Shown here in pieces: positions 14,354 through 22,216 of a stretch of 23,976 nt of DNA. The translations under genes and the position numbers were made by a program. A model generated the notes under the pieces. The model was not told where the DNA came from, ran no database searches, and saw nothing but the letters and a program-made list of their open reading frames with translations. The DNA is taken from positions 1-23,976 of the forward strand of contig JAZOAL010000119.1 in NCBI GenBank assembly GCA_045595425.1, given 5' to 3'. Origin of the DNA: SIG710 sp045595425. Its GTDB lineage: Bacteria > Bacillota > Clostridia > Oscillospirales > CAG-272. Numbering within the stretch: position 1 is the stretch's first letter; every line of letters begins with the position of its first letter.

Positions 14354-15252
14354 AGACTTTTATATCTCTGACCTCCCGAAACATAAAGCTATTTTTCCGC
14401 GACAAGGGTCTGTTTTTTACCTCCCTTGCCACACCCCTTATACTTCTGGTGCTCTATGCCACCTTTCTGCGAAATGTTTATAGGGACACCTTTGTTTCTG
14501 TAATACCCGAGGGGATAAGTGTTCCGGATGAGCTCCTTGAAGGGCTTGTGGGCGGACAGCTCGTTTCCTCCCTTCTCGCGGTGAGCTGTGTCACTGTGGC
14601 ATTCTGTTCAAATATGCTGTCGGTTCAGGATAAGGTGAACGGCGTCCGCGCGGATCTGGAAGTTACTCCCCTGCGCGCTCCCGTTCTTTCGGCAAGCTAT
14701 TATACCGCTTCTCTCTTTTCAACTCTGCTCATCTGTTTCGGAGCGGCTGCTGCCGGATTCATTTATCTTGGAAACATCGGCTGGTATCTGACGGGCAAGG
14801 ACGTGCTTTCTCTCATCCTCGATATTTTTCTCCTTGTGACCTTCGGAACAGCACTTTCCTCTATTGTAAACCTCTTTCTCTCATCTCAGGGGCAGATCTC
14901 TGCAGTTGGCTCTATTATCAGCTCTGTATACGGTTTTATCTGCGGCGCATATATGCCCATGTCACAGTTTGGTGAAACGCTTCAGACAGCTCTGACCTTT
15001 TTGCCCGGCACATACGGCACTGCTCTCGTCCGCACCCACACCATGAGAAACGCCTTTTCGGAGCTTGCCGGGTGCGGCTTGCCCGAGAAAATGGTCGAGG
15101 AGCTGAAAACAAGCTTTGACTGCAATATCGAATTTGGGGGCGAGGTCGTCCCCCAGGCTTCAATGTATGCCATTCTCGGGCTCTCCTGCCTGTTTCTTTT
15201 GACTCTTTATATAGCTTTGAGCACTGTCATGGCAAAAAGAAAAAAGAAATAA
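14350..15252 (+). CDS. ABC-2 type exporter permease
   Basis: Membrane subunit partnering the ATPase encoded just upstream. The 300-residue protein has about six hydrophobic helices: an N-terminal one (TSLATPLILLVLYATF), a large external loop near residues 50-70, a core of four helices, and a last one ending VMAKRKKK. The loop VNGVRADLEVTPLRAPVLSA is typical of ABC2_membrane proteins, where a Pro-rich segment contacts the ATPase. The ATG overlaps the previous stop, and GGAAAGGTG lies just upstream. No third subunit or processing gene follows, so a homodimeric permease is likely. No terminator was identified after it. Confidence 0.9.
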   Translation: MKTFISLTSRNIKLFFRDKGLFFTSLATPLILLVLYATFLRNVYRDTFVSVIPEGISVPDELLEGLVGGQLVSSLLAVSCVTVAFCSNMLSVQDKVNGVRADLEVTPLRAPVLSASYYTASLFSTLLICFGAAAAGFIYLGNIGWYLTGKDVLSLILDIFLLVTFGTALSSIVNLFLSSQGQISAVGSIISSVYGFICGAYMPMSQFGETLQTALTFLPGTYGTALVRTHTMRNAFSELAGCGLPEKMVEELKTSFDCNIEFGGEVVPQASMYAILGLSCLFLLTLYIALSTVMAKRKKK

Positions 15253-15273
15253 ACCTCATTTGCTCTAAAGGTC

Positions 15274-15302
15274 TTGATAAAACTGCAAATTTATGGTACA
15301 AT
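15274..15302 (+). promoter_or_regulatory. Promoter of the leucine-rich-repeat protein gene
   Basis: TTGATA (15274-15279) and TACAAT (15297-15302) are 17 bases apart, with a TGG extended -10. AAGGAGAG (15353-15360) then precedes the ATG at 15365, which rejects an upstream in-frame start at 15323. Confidence 0.8.
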
Positions 15303-15364
15303 ATAGTTGAATTTTTCAGACCTTGATGTTTTTAATTTTTTTCAGCACTCAAAAGGAGAGCAAT

Positions 15365-16480
15365 ATGAGAAAGCCAACTTTAAAAATTTTGTTTTCGGCG
15401 GTTATTCTGCTCTTGGCTGCTATAATGTTAGCTGTGACAGCTTCGGCAGACGAAAACAATATCGTTGCCTTTGAAATGTCCGGAAATATTAGCTGGATGT
15501 TGTTTGAAAACGGTGCATTTGTTGTGAACGGAAGCGGAGAAATACCGGATGTTTTAAACTATTACGGCGGAGGTTCAAAAAACTCTCCTTGGTTTGCCTA
15601 TAAAGATCAAATAAGGCATGTTATTATCGGCGACAGCATCACCGCTGTCGGCAAATACGCATTTTGTGAGTGTAAAAATATTGAAACCGTTCTGATTCCC
15701 GCAACCGAAGGCTTTGTTATAAAAAACGCCGCCTTCGAAAGGTGTTATAATCTCAGAACGGTTTATAAAAACGGTCGCTCCCCCATTATCGGAGCTTTGG
15801 ATTTGAGCAATATTCATGAGCTCTCATCCTGGTCTTTTGCAAACTGTTACTTATTTGAGAGCGTTATCATCAGCCCCCAGGTCTATAAAATCGGCTCTTC
15901 GGTGTTTGATTCCTGTTCGGCACTGAAGAATATTTACGGCAAGCCAGGATCATGGGCCGAGATCTATGCGACGGAAAACGGGCTCAACTTTTATGACAGC
16001 TCAATACACACTCCGCTTGCAGTAATCGTTGATCCTCCTTCTGTAAGCGAGGACACTCAAGCCACTGAAACACAGGCACCTCCTTCAACACAAGCGCCGC
16101 CTTCGACTCAGACACCGCCTTCGACTCAGGCACTGCCATCGACTCAGGCACCGCCTTCAACTCAGACGCCCCCTTCAACTGAGGCACCTCCGGAAACCGA
16201 GGAAGCACCGAATACCGGATTCATTATTTTCGATCCGGAAATCGATACGGCCGCCACAGGTATTGACCCAGATAATTATGTCCTCTTTTTGCCCTCGACT
16301 GATACAGATGAAACCGAAGATAAAGAAGATGACGATGATGAAGATGATGAAAATTCATCGGAAAATGATTTGGAATTTTTACCGTCCATCATCCCGATCG
16401 CAATATTCGCAGCCGCACTTGTTATCGTTATAGTTGTGGTTATAATCATGCTGTCAACTTCAAAAAAGAAAAAACAATAA
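15365..16480 (+). CDS. Short BspA-type leucine-rich-repeat surface protein with C-terminal anchor
   Basis: A 371-residue exported protein. The signal peptide is clear, with cleavage likely after TASA at residue 28. Residues about 35-215 carry BspA-like (LRR_5) repeats: HVIIGDSITAVGKYAFCECK, IPATEGFVIKNAAFERCYNL and QVYKIGSSVFDSCSALKNIYG, ending WAEIYATENGLNFYD. Only three or so repeats are present, few for this family. A Thr/Gln/Pro repeat linker (about 235-276) and an acidic Asp/Glu stretch near residues 317-330 lead to one C-terminal membrane helix (about 340-364) with a KKKKQ cytoplasmic end. No LPXTG sortase motif is present, so the protein is probably membrane-anchored and projects outward. 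BspA-type repeats often mediate adhesion, but its ligand is unknown. It forms a single-gene unit with its own promoter and terminator. Confidence 0.88.
   Translation: MRKPTLKILFSAVILLLAAIMLAVTASADENNIVAFEMSGNISWMLFENGAFVVNGSGEIPDVLNYYGGGSKNSPWFAYKDQIRHVIIGDSITAVGKYAFCECKNIETVLIPATEGFVIKNAAFERCYNLRTVYKNGRSPIIGALDLSNIHELSSWSFANCYLFESVIISPQVYKIGSSVFDSCSALKNIYGKPGSWAEIYATENGLNFYDSSIHTPLAVIVDPPSVSEDTQATETQAPPSTQAPPSTQTPPSTQALPSTQAPPSTQTPPSTEAPPETEEAPNTGFIIFDPEIDTAATGIDPDNYVLFLPSTDTDETEDKEDDDDEDDENSSENDLEFLPSIIPIAIFAAALVIVIVVVIIMLSTSKKKKQ
16067..16192 (+). repeat. 18-bp coding minisatellite, seven units
   Basis: Seven consecutive in-frame 18-base units encode ETQAPP, STQAPP, STQTPP, STQALP, STQAPP, STQTPP and STEAPP. 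They form the wall-spanning Pro/Thr linker of the leucine-rich-repeat protein. Copy number may vary between strains without breaking the frame. Confidence 0.92.
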
Positions 16481-16493
16481 GACAAACTGATAA

Positions 16494-16533
16494 CAGACCG
16501 TTTATCTGCACTGATAAACGGTCTGCTCTTTGT
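16494..16533 (+). terminator. Terminator between convergent genes
   Basis: Perfect 13-bp stem CAGACCGTTTATC (16494-16506) / GATAAACGGTCTG (16513-16525) with a 6-base loop, followed by CTCTTTGTTT. The T-rich tail favours the plus-strand gene. The same stem may also serve the minus-strand malic enzyme gene, although the T-run on that side is weak. Confidence 0.82.
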
Positions 16534-16547
16534 TTATAATAAAGCTG

Positions 16548-17726
16548 TTAAATTCTTGCAACGCCTGTTTTGTGAGCGGCATCGATGACAGCTTGTGCAA
16601 CGACGGGTGCAACGCTCTTATTCAGGGCGGAAACGATGATATTTTCCTCGTTTAGCTCATTTTCGGGAATGAGAGATGCCAGCGCATGAGATGCGGCAGC
16701 CTTCATTTCCTCGTTGATGCAGGAAGCACGGCAATCAAGCGCACCGCGGAAAATGCCGGGGAATGCAAGCAGATTGTTGATCTGGTTGGGGAAGTCGGAG
16801 CGTCCTGTGCCAACGATTCTCGCGCCTGCTTCCTTTGCAAGATCGGGCATGATCTCGGGGGTGGGGTTTGCCATGGGGAATACGATGGAATTTTCAGCCA
16901 TAGAGGAGATCATTTCCTTTGTTACAATATTGGGAGCGGAAACGCCAACGAAGATGTCTGCACCCTTCATCGCATCTGCAAGTGTTCCTGTCTTATGCTC
17001 AGCGTTTGTAATAGCTGCCATTGCCGCCTGAGCGGGATTCATTCTCTCGTCGCCCTCGCAAAGAATACCGCCTATATCACACATGAGCATCTTCTTCGGG
17101 TCTGCACCCATATTGATCAGATGCTTTGCGATGGAGATTCCGGCAGCACCTGCACCGCTCATAGTTATGCGAGCGTCACCAAGCTTTTTGCCGACTACCT
17201 TCAGCGCATTGAGCAAAGCGGCAGCAACAACGATAGCTGTACCATGCTGGTCATCATGGAATACGGGAATATCACAAGTCTCCTTAAGTCTGCGTTCGAT
17301 CTCAAAGCAGCGAGGAGCGGAAATATCCTCCAGATTGATGCCGCCAAAGCTGCCTGCAAGCAGAGTGATTGTATTGACGATGGTATCAACGTCTTTGGAA
17401 CGGATGCAGAGGGGGAATGCGTCTACGTCCGCAAACTCCTTGAAAAGTACGCATTTACCTTCCATAACGGGCATACCTGCCTCGGGTCCGATATCGCCGA
17501 GACCGAGAACGGCAGTTCCGTCTGTGATAACTGCAACCAGATTCTTGCGGCGTGTCAGCTCATATGACTTATTTACGTCCTTCTGTATCTCAAGACAAGG
17601 CTCTGCAACACCGGGAGTATATGCGAGAGACAGATCCTGACGTGTCTCAACGGGAACACGGGAAACGACCTCGATCTTGCCGTTCCATTCATAATGCTTT
17701 TGAAGCGATTCTTCTCTGATATTCAT
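16548..17726 (-). CDS. Malic enzyme (NAD(P)-dependent, oxaloacetate-decarboxylating)
   Basis: Converts L-malate to pyruvate and CO2 with reduction of NAD(P) in the cytoplasm. The 392-residue length is typical of the short bacterial YtsJ/MaeB-core enzymes without a phosphotransacetylase domain. Motifs in order: YTPGVAEPC with the catalytic Tyr36, Lys91 in MEGKCVLFKEFAD, the metal-binding Glu133-Asp134 in NLEDISAPRC, FHDDQHGTA (157-163), the Rossmann GAGAAG (191-196), and the late NPTPEI segment. All expected catalytic residues are visible. The AAAGGATC ribosome site precedes the ATG. It lies 89 bases after a broken malate/lactate dehydrogenase-family gene and is probably transcribed from the promoter at 18639-18667. 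Cofactor preference cannot be read from the sequence with confidence. Confidence 0.95.
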   Translation of the reverse strand: MNIREESLQKHYEWNGKIEVVSRVPVETRQDLSLAYTPGVAEPCLEIQKDVNKSYELTRRKNLVAVITDGTAVLGLGDIGPEAGMPVMEGKCVLFKEFADVDAFPLCIRSKDVDTIVNTITLLAGSFGGINLEDISAPRCFEIERRLKETCDIPVFHDDQHGTAIVVAAALLNALKVVGKKLGDARITMSGAGAAGISIAKHLINMGADPKKMLMCDIGGILCEGDERMNPAQAAMAAITNAEHKTGTLADAMKGADIFVGVSAPNIVTKEMISSMAENSIVFPMANPTPEIMPDLAKEAGARIVGTGRSDFPNQINNLLAFPGIFRGALDCRASCINEEMKAAASHALASLIPENELNEENIIVSALNKSVAPVVAQAVIDAAHKTGVARI

Positions 17727-17815
17727 AAGATAAATGATCCTTTCATTATGTAAAATCTCGGAATATTTTTATGGGATCGCCGTATTCAGGCGAAACGGCG
17801 ATGCAAAACATTAGC

Positions 17816-18595
17816 CTAGTCCTCAAAGGGGAATTTATAGTCAAGACCGAGCTCGTCGCGGACTGCGATAAACTCCTTCTGAACCGACTCATTGATCGGC
17901 ACGCCTGCGTGACGAGCCAGGCGGATCTCATATTCCTTCTCGCCTGCGGTATAAATGAGCTCAGAACCGGGTCCTTCTTTGTGGAACGAACCTCGCGAAT
18001 GATATCGCCTGCCTTCTTGCGGCAAAGATCCTCTCCAAGGAAGTGCTCGGTGTCGATAGCGATGAAGTTGAAGTCAAATGCCTCGTCGGTAGGAACGCCG
18101 AGCGTCAGGGGGTAGTTCCGAATGCGCCCTCAACGCCAAAGGTGGGAGCAACTGTGGGACGTGCGTTTGTACCTGTCATACCGATACAGCCTGCTTTTGT
18201 AGCCATAGAGGTATAATATCCTGCGATACCGTAGTGGCAGGAGTTGCGAACAACCACCATACCCATGCCGTATTTCTTAGCCTTTTCGATCGCTATGCTC
18301 ATAGCCTTGTGACCAATGACCTGACCCATTCCGTCGTGACCGTCCACAACTGCTGTGGTCTCGGTCTCCTTGATAACCTCAAAGTGGTGACGGGGTTCTG
18401 GATTCCTGCCTTGATTCTGTCGAGATAAACGGGCTTGAAGCGGTTGCAGCCGTGGGATTCGATACCACGCTTGTCAGATTCAAGCAGAACGTCGGCGCAG
18501 ATTTCAGCATCCGCGTGGGGAACACCGTATCCTACAAAGGAATCAATAACAATATTTGTGATCGTTTTCCAATCCACAATATTGTTTTTTGCCAT
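17816..18595 (-). pseudogene. Broken Ldh2-family malate/lactate dehydrogenase
   Basis: Remnant of an NAD(P)-dependent 2-hydroxyacid dehydrogenase of the Ldh2/MDH2 family. Conserved pieces are easy to read but fall in different frames: the N-terminus with GIESHGCNRF; the middle with DGHDGMGQVIGH, RNSCHYGIAGYY and GTNARPTVAPTFGVEGAFG; then VPTDEAFDFNFIAIDTEHF; and the C-terminus with YTAGEKEYEIRLARHAGVP. Frame is lost three times, each explained by one missing base, near 18381-18386, 18108-18114 and 17983-17986. In addition, FDFN joins directly to FIAIDTEHF, so about 100 residues normally between these segments, including the Gly-rich cofactor region, seem to be deleted. Intact relatives have about 350-360 residues; here only 260 codons remain. 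The promoter and AGAGGA ribosome site are intact. Confidence 0.85.
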
Positions 18596-18638
18596 TATGT
18601 TAATCCTCTAAAAAATGAAATTTTTATGATTTTTGCTA

Positions 18639-18667
18639 ATTATATCACAAAGGAAAGGGGATTTCAA
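18639..18667 (-). promoter_or_regulatory. Promoter of the pseudogene-malic enzyme unit
   Basis: On the minus strand TTGAAA (18662-18667) and a consensus TATAAT (18639-18644) are 17 bases apart. The first coding ATG is at 18595. The malic enzyme gene has no obvious promoter of its own in the 89-base gap, so this element probably drives it through the pseudogene. Confidence 0.75.
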
Positions 18668-18965
18668 GCACTTTGGCAAAAGTTTGTGAATTTTTTGTCA
18701 TATCATTCCTTTCAGCATGCGCAAGTATGCAAAAAGATATTGCGGCAAATGGTAAAGTTCAAAAGAAAACGATTATTTGACCATACCAAAAAGCCTTATA
18801 AATCAAGGCTTCTTAAAAAAAATCTCAAGCGCAGATTTTATCGATCGTACGGTTGAGATAAATATTTGCAAGAAATTTTCTGAATTTGCGGCGAGAATTT
18901 GCCTCCCACAATCGAGTTCGGATAATACTCCTTACCTTAAGGTAAGGAGAAATTTTTCAAAGCCG
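18668..18965. other. Divergent intergenic region with small palindromes
   Basis: The 434-base gap 18596-19029 lies between divergent units. Between the two promoters there is no supported gene; a plus-strand open frame crossing 18452-18856 overlaps the pseudogene and has no recognisable product. A 7-bp inverted repeat AAGCCTT / AAGGCTT (18791-18797 / 18805-18811) and the 22-bp palindrome at 18928-18949 are the only structures noticed. Confidence 0.55.
18928..18949. repeat. 22-bp perfect palindrome
   Basis: The half-site CTCCTTACCTT is followed directly by its exact complement AAGGTAAGGAG. AAATTTTT follows on the plus strand. It lies 17 bases before the -35 of the HAD operon. It may be an operator, a terminator-like stem, or the shortened core of the dispersed CCTTCCC-type hairpin seen at 23760-23778. 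Confidence 0.7.
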
Positions 18966-18994
18966 TTGCAATAGGGGATATTTTGTGGTATAAT
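18966..18994 (+). promoter_or_regulatory. Promoter of the HAD-pepT-metF operon
   Basis: TTGCAA (18966-18971) and TATAAT (18989-18994) are 17 bases apart, with a TGG extended -10. The first gene starts at 19030. No S-box, T-box or cobalamin riboswitch was recognised in the short leader, although the operon ends with methionine-cycle genes. Confidence 0.8.
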
Positions 18995-19029
18995 TGTATA
19001 ATAAATAATTAGAATAATAGAGGCAGATC

Positions 19030-19680
19030 ATGAAATACAGTGCAGTTGTTTGGGATATGGACGGAACGATACTTGATACCTTGCAGGATCTTTGCGACAG
19101 CGTGAACTTTGTTCTTGTAAAAAACGGATATCCCGAAAGAAGCCTTGAGCAGACAAGATGCTCGGTCGGCAACGGTGTGCGCCGTCTTATGGAGCTTTCC
19201 TTGCCCGAGGGTGAAAAAGATCCGAGCTTTGAGAAGCTTTTCACGGATTTTAAGAAGCATTACAGCGTAAATTGCCGAAATAAGACTCGTCCTTATGACG
19301 GCATTGGCGAGGTTCTTGACGCGTTGAAGACAAAAGGACTAAAGATGGCGGTGGTTTCAAATAAGCTGGACAGCGCTGTAAAAGAGCTTGCCCGCGATTT
19401 CTATCCTCAGATGGATTTTGCCCTTGGCGAGACCGAAGGACTTAAGAGAAAACCCGCACCTGATATGGTTGAAAAAGCTCTGAGCGAGCTCGGCGTCGGA
19501 AAAAATGAAGCTGTCTATATCGGGGATTCCGAGGTGGACGTGCTCACAGCAAAAAATTCAGGGCTTGACTGCATAAGCGTTCTCTGGGGCTTCAGAACCA
19601 AGGAGGAGCTCTTGCCCCACGGAGCAAATATATTCGCAAACACTCCTTGTGAGCTTATTGATCTTATTACGAAAGAATAA
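19030..19680 (+). CDS. HAD-family phosphatase, phosphoglycolate phosphatase-like
   Basis: Predicted cytoplasmic phosphomonoesterase of the haloacid dehalogenase superfamily, 216 residues. All four HAD motifs are visible: DMDGTILDT with nucleophile Asp9 and acid/base Asp11, Ser110 in VVSNKLD, Lys141 in KRKPAPDM, and the acidic pair Asp166/Asp170 in IGDSEVD. A helical cap of about 65 residues sits between motifs I and II, as in the Gph/PpaX group. The exact substrate (phosphoglycolate, pyrophosphate or another small phosphate ester) cannot be assigned. GAGG precedes the ATG by about 8 bases. It is the first gene of a six-gene operon and lies 19 bases before the PHP gene. Confidence 0.88.
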   Translation: MKYSAVVWDMDGTILDTLQDLCDSVNFVLVKNGYPERSLEQTRCSVGNGVRRLMELSLPEGEKDPSFEKLFTDFKKHYSVNCRNKTRPYDGIGEVLDALKTKGLKMAVVSNKLDSAVKELARDFYPQMDFALGETEGLKRKPAPDMVEKALSELGVGKNEAVYIGDSEVDVLTAKNSGLDCISVLWGFRTKEELLPHGANIFANTPCELIDLITKE

Positions 19681-19699
19681 AATAAAGAAAGGCAGCAAA

Positions 19700-20386
19700 A
19701 TGAAATACTATAAATATGAAACTCATCTTCATACATCCGAAACAAGTGCCTGCGGCAGAGCCAGCGCGGCAGAGCAGGTTGCTTTTTACGCGGAAAAGGG
19801 ATATTCGGGTATCATAGTTACAGATCATTTTTTCAATGGCAACACTACCGTTCCGAGCGAGGGACTTAGCTGGAAGGAGAAGGTGGAAAAATTCTGTGAA
19901 GGCTATATCAACGCGTTGAAGGAAGGAAAAAAAAACGGTATCAATGTTTTTTTCGGCTGGGAGTATTCCTTTTGCGGTACCGATTTTTTGACATACGGTC
20001 TTTCACCGAAATGGCTTCTTGAAAATCCTCATGTTATGGATATGGCTCATTGGGATTATTGCGATTTTGTCCGCGATTCGGGCGGTCTGATCATTCATGC
20101 GCATCCCTTCAGAGAAGCAAGGTATATAAAAGAGATCCGACTTTTGCCGCGCAATGTTGACGGCGTGGAGGTGATAAATTCCGGGCGCACCGATTTTGAA
20201 AACAAATTGGCATTGGAATATGCAAAAAATTATAATCTTATAAAATTTGCAGGAGGCGATAATCATAAGGCATATGCACATGGGAAGCTGGCAGGAATTA
20301 AAACGACATATAAGATCGAAAATATTCAGGAATTTGTTGAGATAATAAGGAAGAATAAATTCAAAATTTTTACTCAAAAAGGTTGA
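19700..20386 (+). CDS. PHP-domain metal-dependent phosphoesterase
   Basis: A 228-residue protein of the polymerase-and-histidinol-phosphatase (PHP) superfamily. The metal ligands of the fold are in place: His9 and His11 in ETHLHTSETS, Asp42-His43 in VTDHFF, Glu88 in GWEYSF, His133/His135 in IIHAHPFRE, and Asp187/His189 in GGDNHKAYAHGK. This suggests a trinuclear metal site and phosphoesterase activity on an unknown small phosphate. The ATG at 19700 is selected because AAAGG lies just upstream and the longer frame would overlap the HAD gene. Pairing of two phosphatase families at the head of the operon is noteworthy, but no shared pathway is evident. It is followed 14 bases later by pepT. Confidence 0.87.
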   Translation: MKYYKYETHLHTSETSACGRASAAEQVAFYAEKGYSGIIVTDHFFNGNTTVPSEGLSWKEKVEKFCEGYINALKEGKKNGINVFFGWEYSFCGTDFLTYGLSPKWLLENPHVMDMAHWDYCDFVRDSGGLIIHAHPFREARYIKEIRLLPRNVDGVEVINSGRTDFENKLALEYAKNYNLIKFAGGDNHKAYAHGKLAGIKTTYKIENIQEFVEIIRKNKFKIFTQKG

Positions 20387-20400
20387 AAGGTGCATTTAAA

Positions 20401-21606
20401 ATGAAGGTTGTTGAAAGATTTTTGAAATATATATCCTTTCCTACGATGTCGGATGATAGCTCGGAAAGCTGCCCAAGCACCGAGAAACAGCTCTCTCTCG
20501 GAAGAGAGCTTGAAAAGGAGCTTAGGGAGCTGGGGCTTGACGCTCATATAGATGAATACGGCTATGTTTACGGCGCATTGCCTTCAAACTGCGGAGAAGG
20601 GCATCCTGCCGTGGCTTTCCTTGCGCATATGGATACCTCTGATGCGGTTGCCGACAGCCCCGTAAAGCCGAGAATCCTTGAATATGAAGGCGGAGATATT
20701 CTTCTGAATGAAGAAAATATCGCAACAGAAGCTCCCGGGGGAAAATTTATGGGAAAGCATCTGATAGTTACAGACGGAAAAACTCTTCTCGGAGCCGATG
20801 ATAAGGCAGGCATTGCAGAAATAATGGATGCTCTGGAGCGTCTCATAGAGAGCGGTGAGCCACACGGCGATATAAAGATCTGCTTTACTCCGGATGAGGA
20901 GATCGGACGTGGCGCGGATCTTGTTGATCTCAAAAAATTGGGCGCGGATTACGGATATACGCTTGACGGCGGTGAGCTTGGAGGCATTGAATATGAAAAT
21001 TTCAATGCGGCGAGTGCTACTGTCATTATTAAGGGCTTTTCTGTTCATCCCGGCGCGGCATATGGAAAAATGAAGAACGCGTCTCTTATCGCTCTTGAAT
21101 TTGCAGCCCTTCTTCCTTTAGAGGAAGTTCCCGAAAAGACAAAGGATTATGAGGGCTTCTATCATCTTACAGACATGAGCGGAAGCATTGAGCACGCCGA
21201 GCTATTCTATATAATCCGCGATCACGACAGAGAAAAATTCGAAGCAAAAAAGCAGAATATGCGCTCTGCCGCAAAGGAAATAAACGCTCGTTACGGTGAA
21301 AACACTGTCACCGTGGAGCTTAAGGATTCATATTACAATATGAGAGAGGTTATTGAAAAAAATCCTCATGTTCTTGAGCGTGCCGAGGAAGCAATGCGCA
21401 CCGAGGGCGTTGAGCCATTCAGCAGTCCGATACGCGGCGGCACTGACGGCTCAAGACTTTCCTTCATGGGTCTGCCCTGCCCTAATCTCTGCACGGGTGG
21501 CTATTTGTTTCATTCACGTTCTGAATTTGCGGTGATTGAGGAAATGGAAAAGAGTGCCGATATCGCGCTTCGCCTTATGAAGAACACGGCAAAATACGGG
21601 AAATAA
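20401..21606 (+). CDS. pepT: Peptidase T (tripeptide aminopeptidase)
   Basis: Cytoplasmic M20-family zinc aminopeptidase that removes the N-terminal residue from tripeptides. The 401-residue length is close to the usual 408. Active-site motifs are clear: AFLAHMDTSDAV with zinc ligand His76 and Asp78, LLGADDKAGIAEIM with bridging Asp133, CFTPDEEIGRGAD with Glu166/Glu167, YTLDGGELGGIEYENF with Asp189, and the late GGYLFHSRSEF with the last His ligand. PIRGGTDGSRLS is characteristic of PepT. The ATG at 20401 is preferred to a TTG at 20383 because GAAAGGTG lies 8 bases upstream. It sits in the middle of the operon, and the flavin reductase-like gene begins one base after its stop. Confidence 0.96.
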   Translation: MKVVERFLKYISFPTMSDDSSESCPSTEKQLSLGRELEKELRELGLDAHIDEYGYVYGALPSNCGEGHPAVAFLAHMDTSDAVADSPVKPRILEYEGGDILLNEENIATEAPGGKFMGKHLIVTDGKTLLGADDKAGIAEIMDALERLIESGEPHGDIKICFTPDEEIGRGADLVDLKKLGADYGYTLDGGELGGIEYENFNAASATVIIKGFSVHPGAAYGKMKNASLIALEFAALLPLEEVPEKTKDYEGFYHLTDMSGSIEHAELFYIIRDHDREKFEAKKQNMRSAAKEINARYGENTVTVELKDSYYNMREVIEKNPHVLERAEEAMRTEGVEPFSSPIRGGTDGSRLSFMGLPCPNLCTGGYLFHSRSEFAVIEEMEKSADIALRLMKNTAKYGK

Positions 21607-21607
21607 T

Positions 21608-22216
21608 ATGGCAAAGATAAATCTTAAGGGCGGTGCGCTTCTTGCGCCTCTGCCGCCCGTTATGGTAAGCTGCGGCAATGCCGAAACAGGAGAGACAAAT
21701 ATAATCACCGTCGCTTGGACGGGAATAATCAACACAAAGCCGCCGAAAACGTATATTTCGGTGCGACAGGGCCGCCATTCTCACCATATCATAAAGGAAA
21801 GCGGCGAATTTGTACTGAATCTGACCACAGAGTCTCTTGTTAAAAGCACCGATTATTGCGGTATTTATACAGGAAAAAAGGTTGATAAATTTGAAAAATG
21901 TAAACTGACAAGGGCAGAATCGAGCGTTGTTTCCTGCCCGAGCATCGGGGAAAGCCCTCTCTCTATCGAATGTAAGGTGACACAGATGATCCCAATGGAA
22001 AGTCATGATATGTTTCTTGCCGATATCGTGGCGGTAACGGTTGATGAAGCTCTGCTTGACAGCGACGGCAGGCTCTGCCTTGACCGCGCGCATCTTGCGG
22101 CATTTGTCCATGGAGAATATTTTGCCCTTGGCAAAAAAATCGGCTGCTTCGGTTTTTCTACAAAGAAATCGGGTGCAAAAAAGCACGGAAAGCATAAAGG
22201 AAGATCAAAAAAATGA
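21608..22216 (+). CDS. Flavin reductase-like FMN-binding protein
   Basis: A 202-residue cytoplasmic protein of the flavin reductase/FMN-binding split-barrel family. Family features include the N-terminal LLAPLPPVMVSCG segment, NIITVAWTGIINTKPPKTYI, SVRQGRHSHHIIKESGEFVLN, CGIYTGKKVDKFEKC in the middle, and SIECKV and FLADIVAVTVDE in the C-terminal half. Such proteins reduce flavin with NAD(P)H or simply bind FMN; the electron partner is not apparent. The final 18 residues are a Lys/Gly/His-rich tail (KKSGAKKHGKHKGRSKK), not part of the barrel and perhaps RNA- or membrane-surface binding. The gene starts one base after pepT with only a weak upstream purine stretch, and overlaps metF by 4 bases. 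Confidence 0.88.
   Translation: MAKINLKGGALLAPLPPVMVSCGNAETGETNIITVAWTGIINTKPPKTYISVRQGRHSHHIIKESGEFVLNLTTESLVKSTDYCGIYTGKKVDKFEKCKLTRAESSVVSCPSIGESPLSIECKVTQMIPMESHDMFLADIVAVTVDEALLDSDGRLCLDRAHLAAFVHGEYFALGKKIGCFGFSTKKSGAKKHGKHKGRSKK

Noticed and set aside
16686..17567. Plus-strand open frame of 293 codons
   Set aside because: Antisense to malic enzyme, whose catalytic motifs are complete on the minus strand; the plus-strand product has no recognisable domain.
18452..18856. Plus-strand open frame opposite the Ldh2 remnant
   Set aside because: The first half is antisense to conserved Ldh2 motifs and the second half is AT-rich intergenic sequence with no domain.
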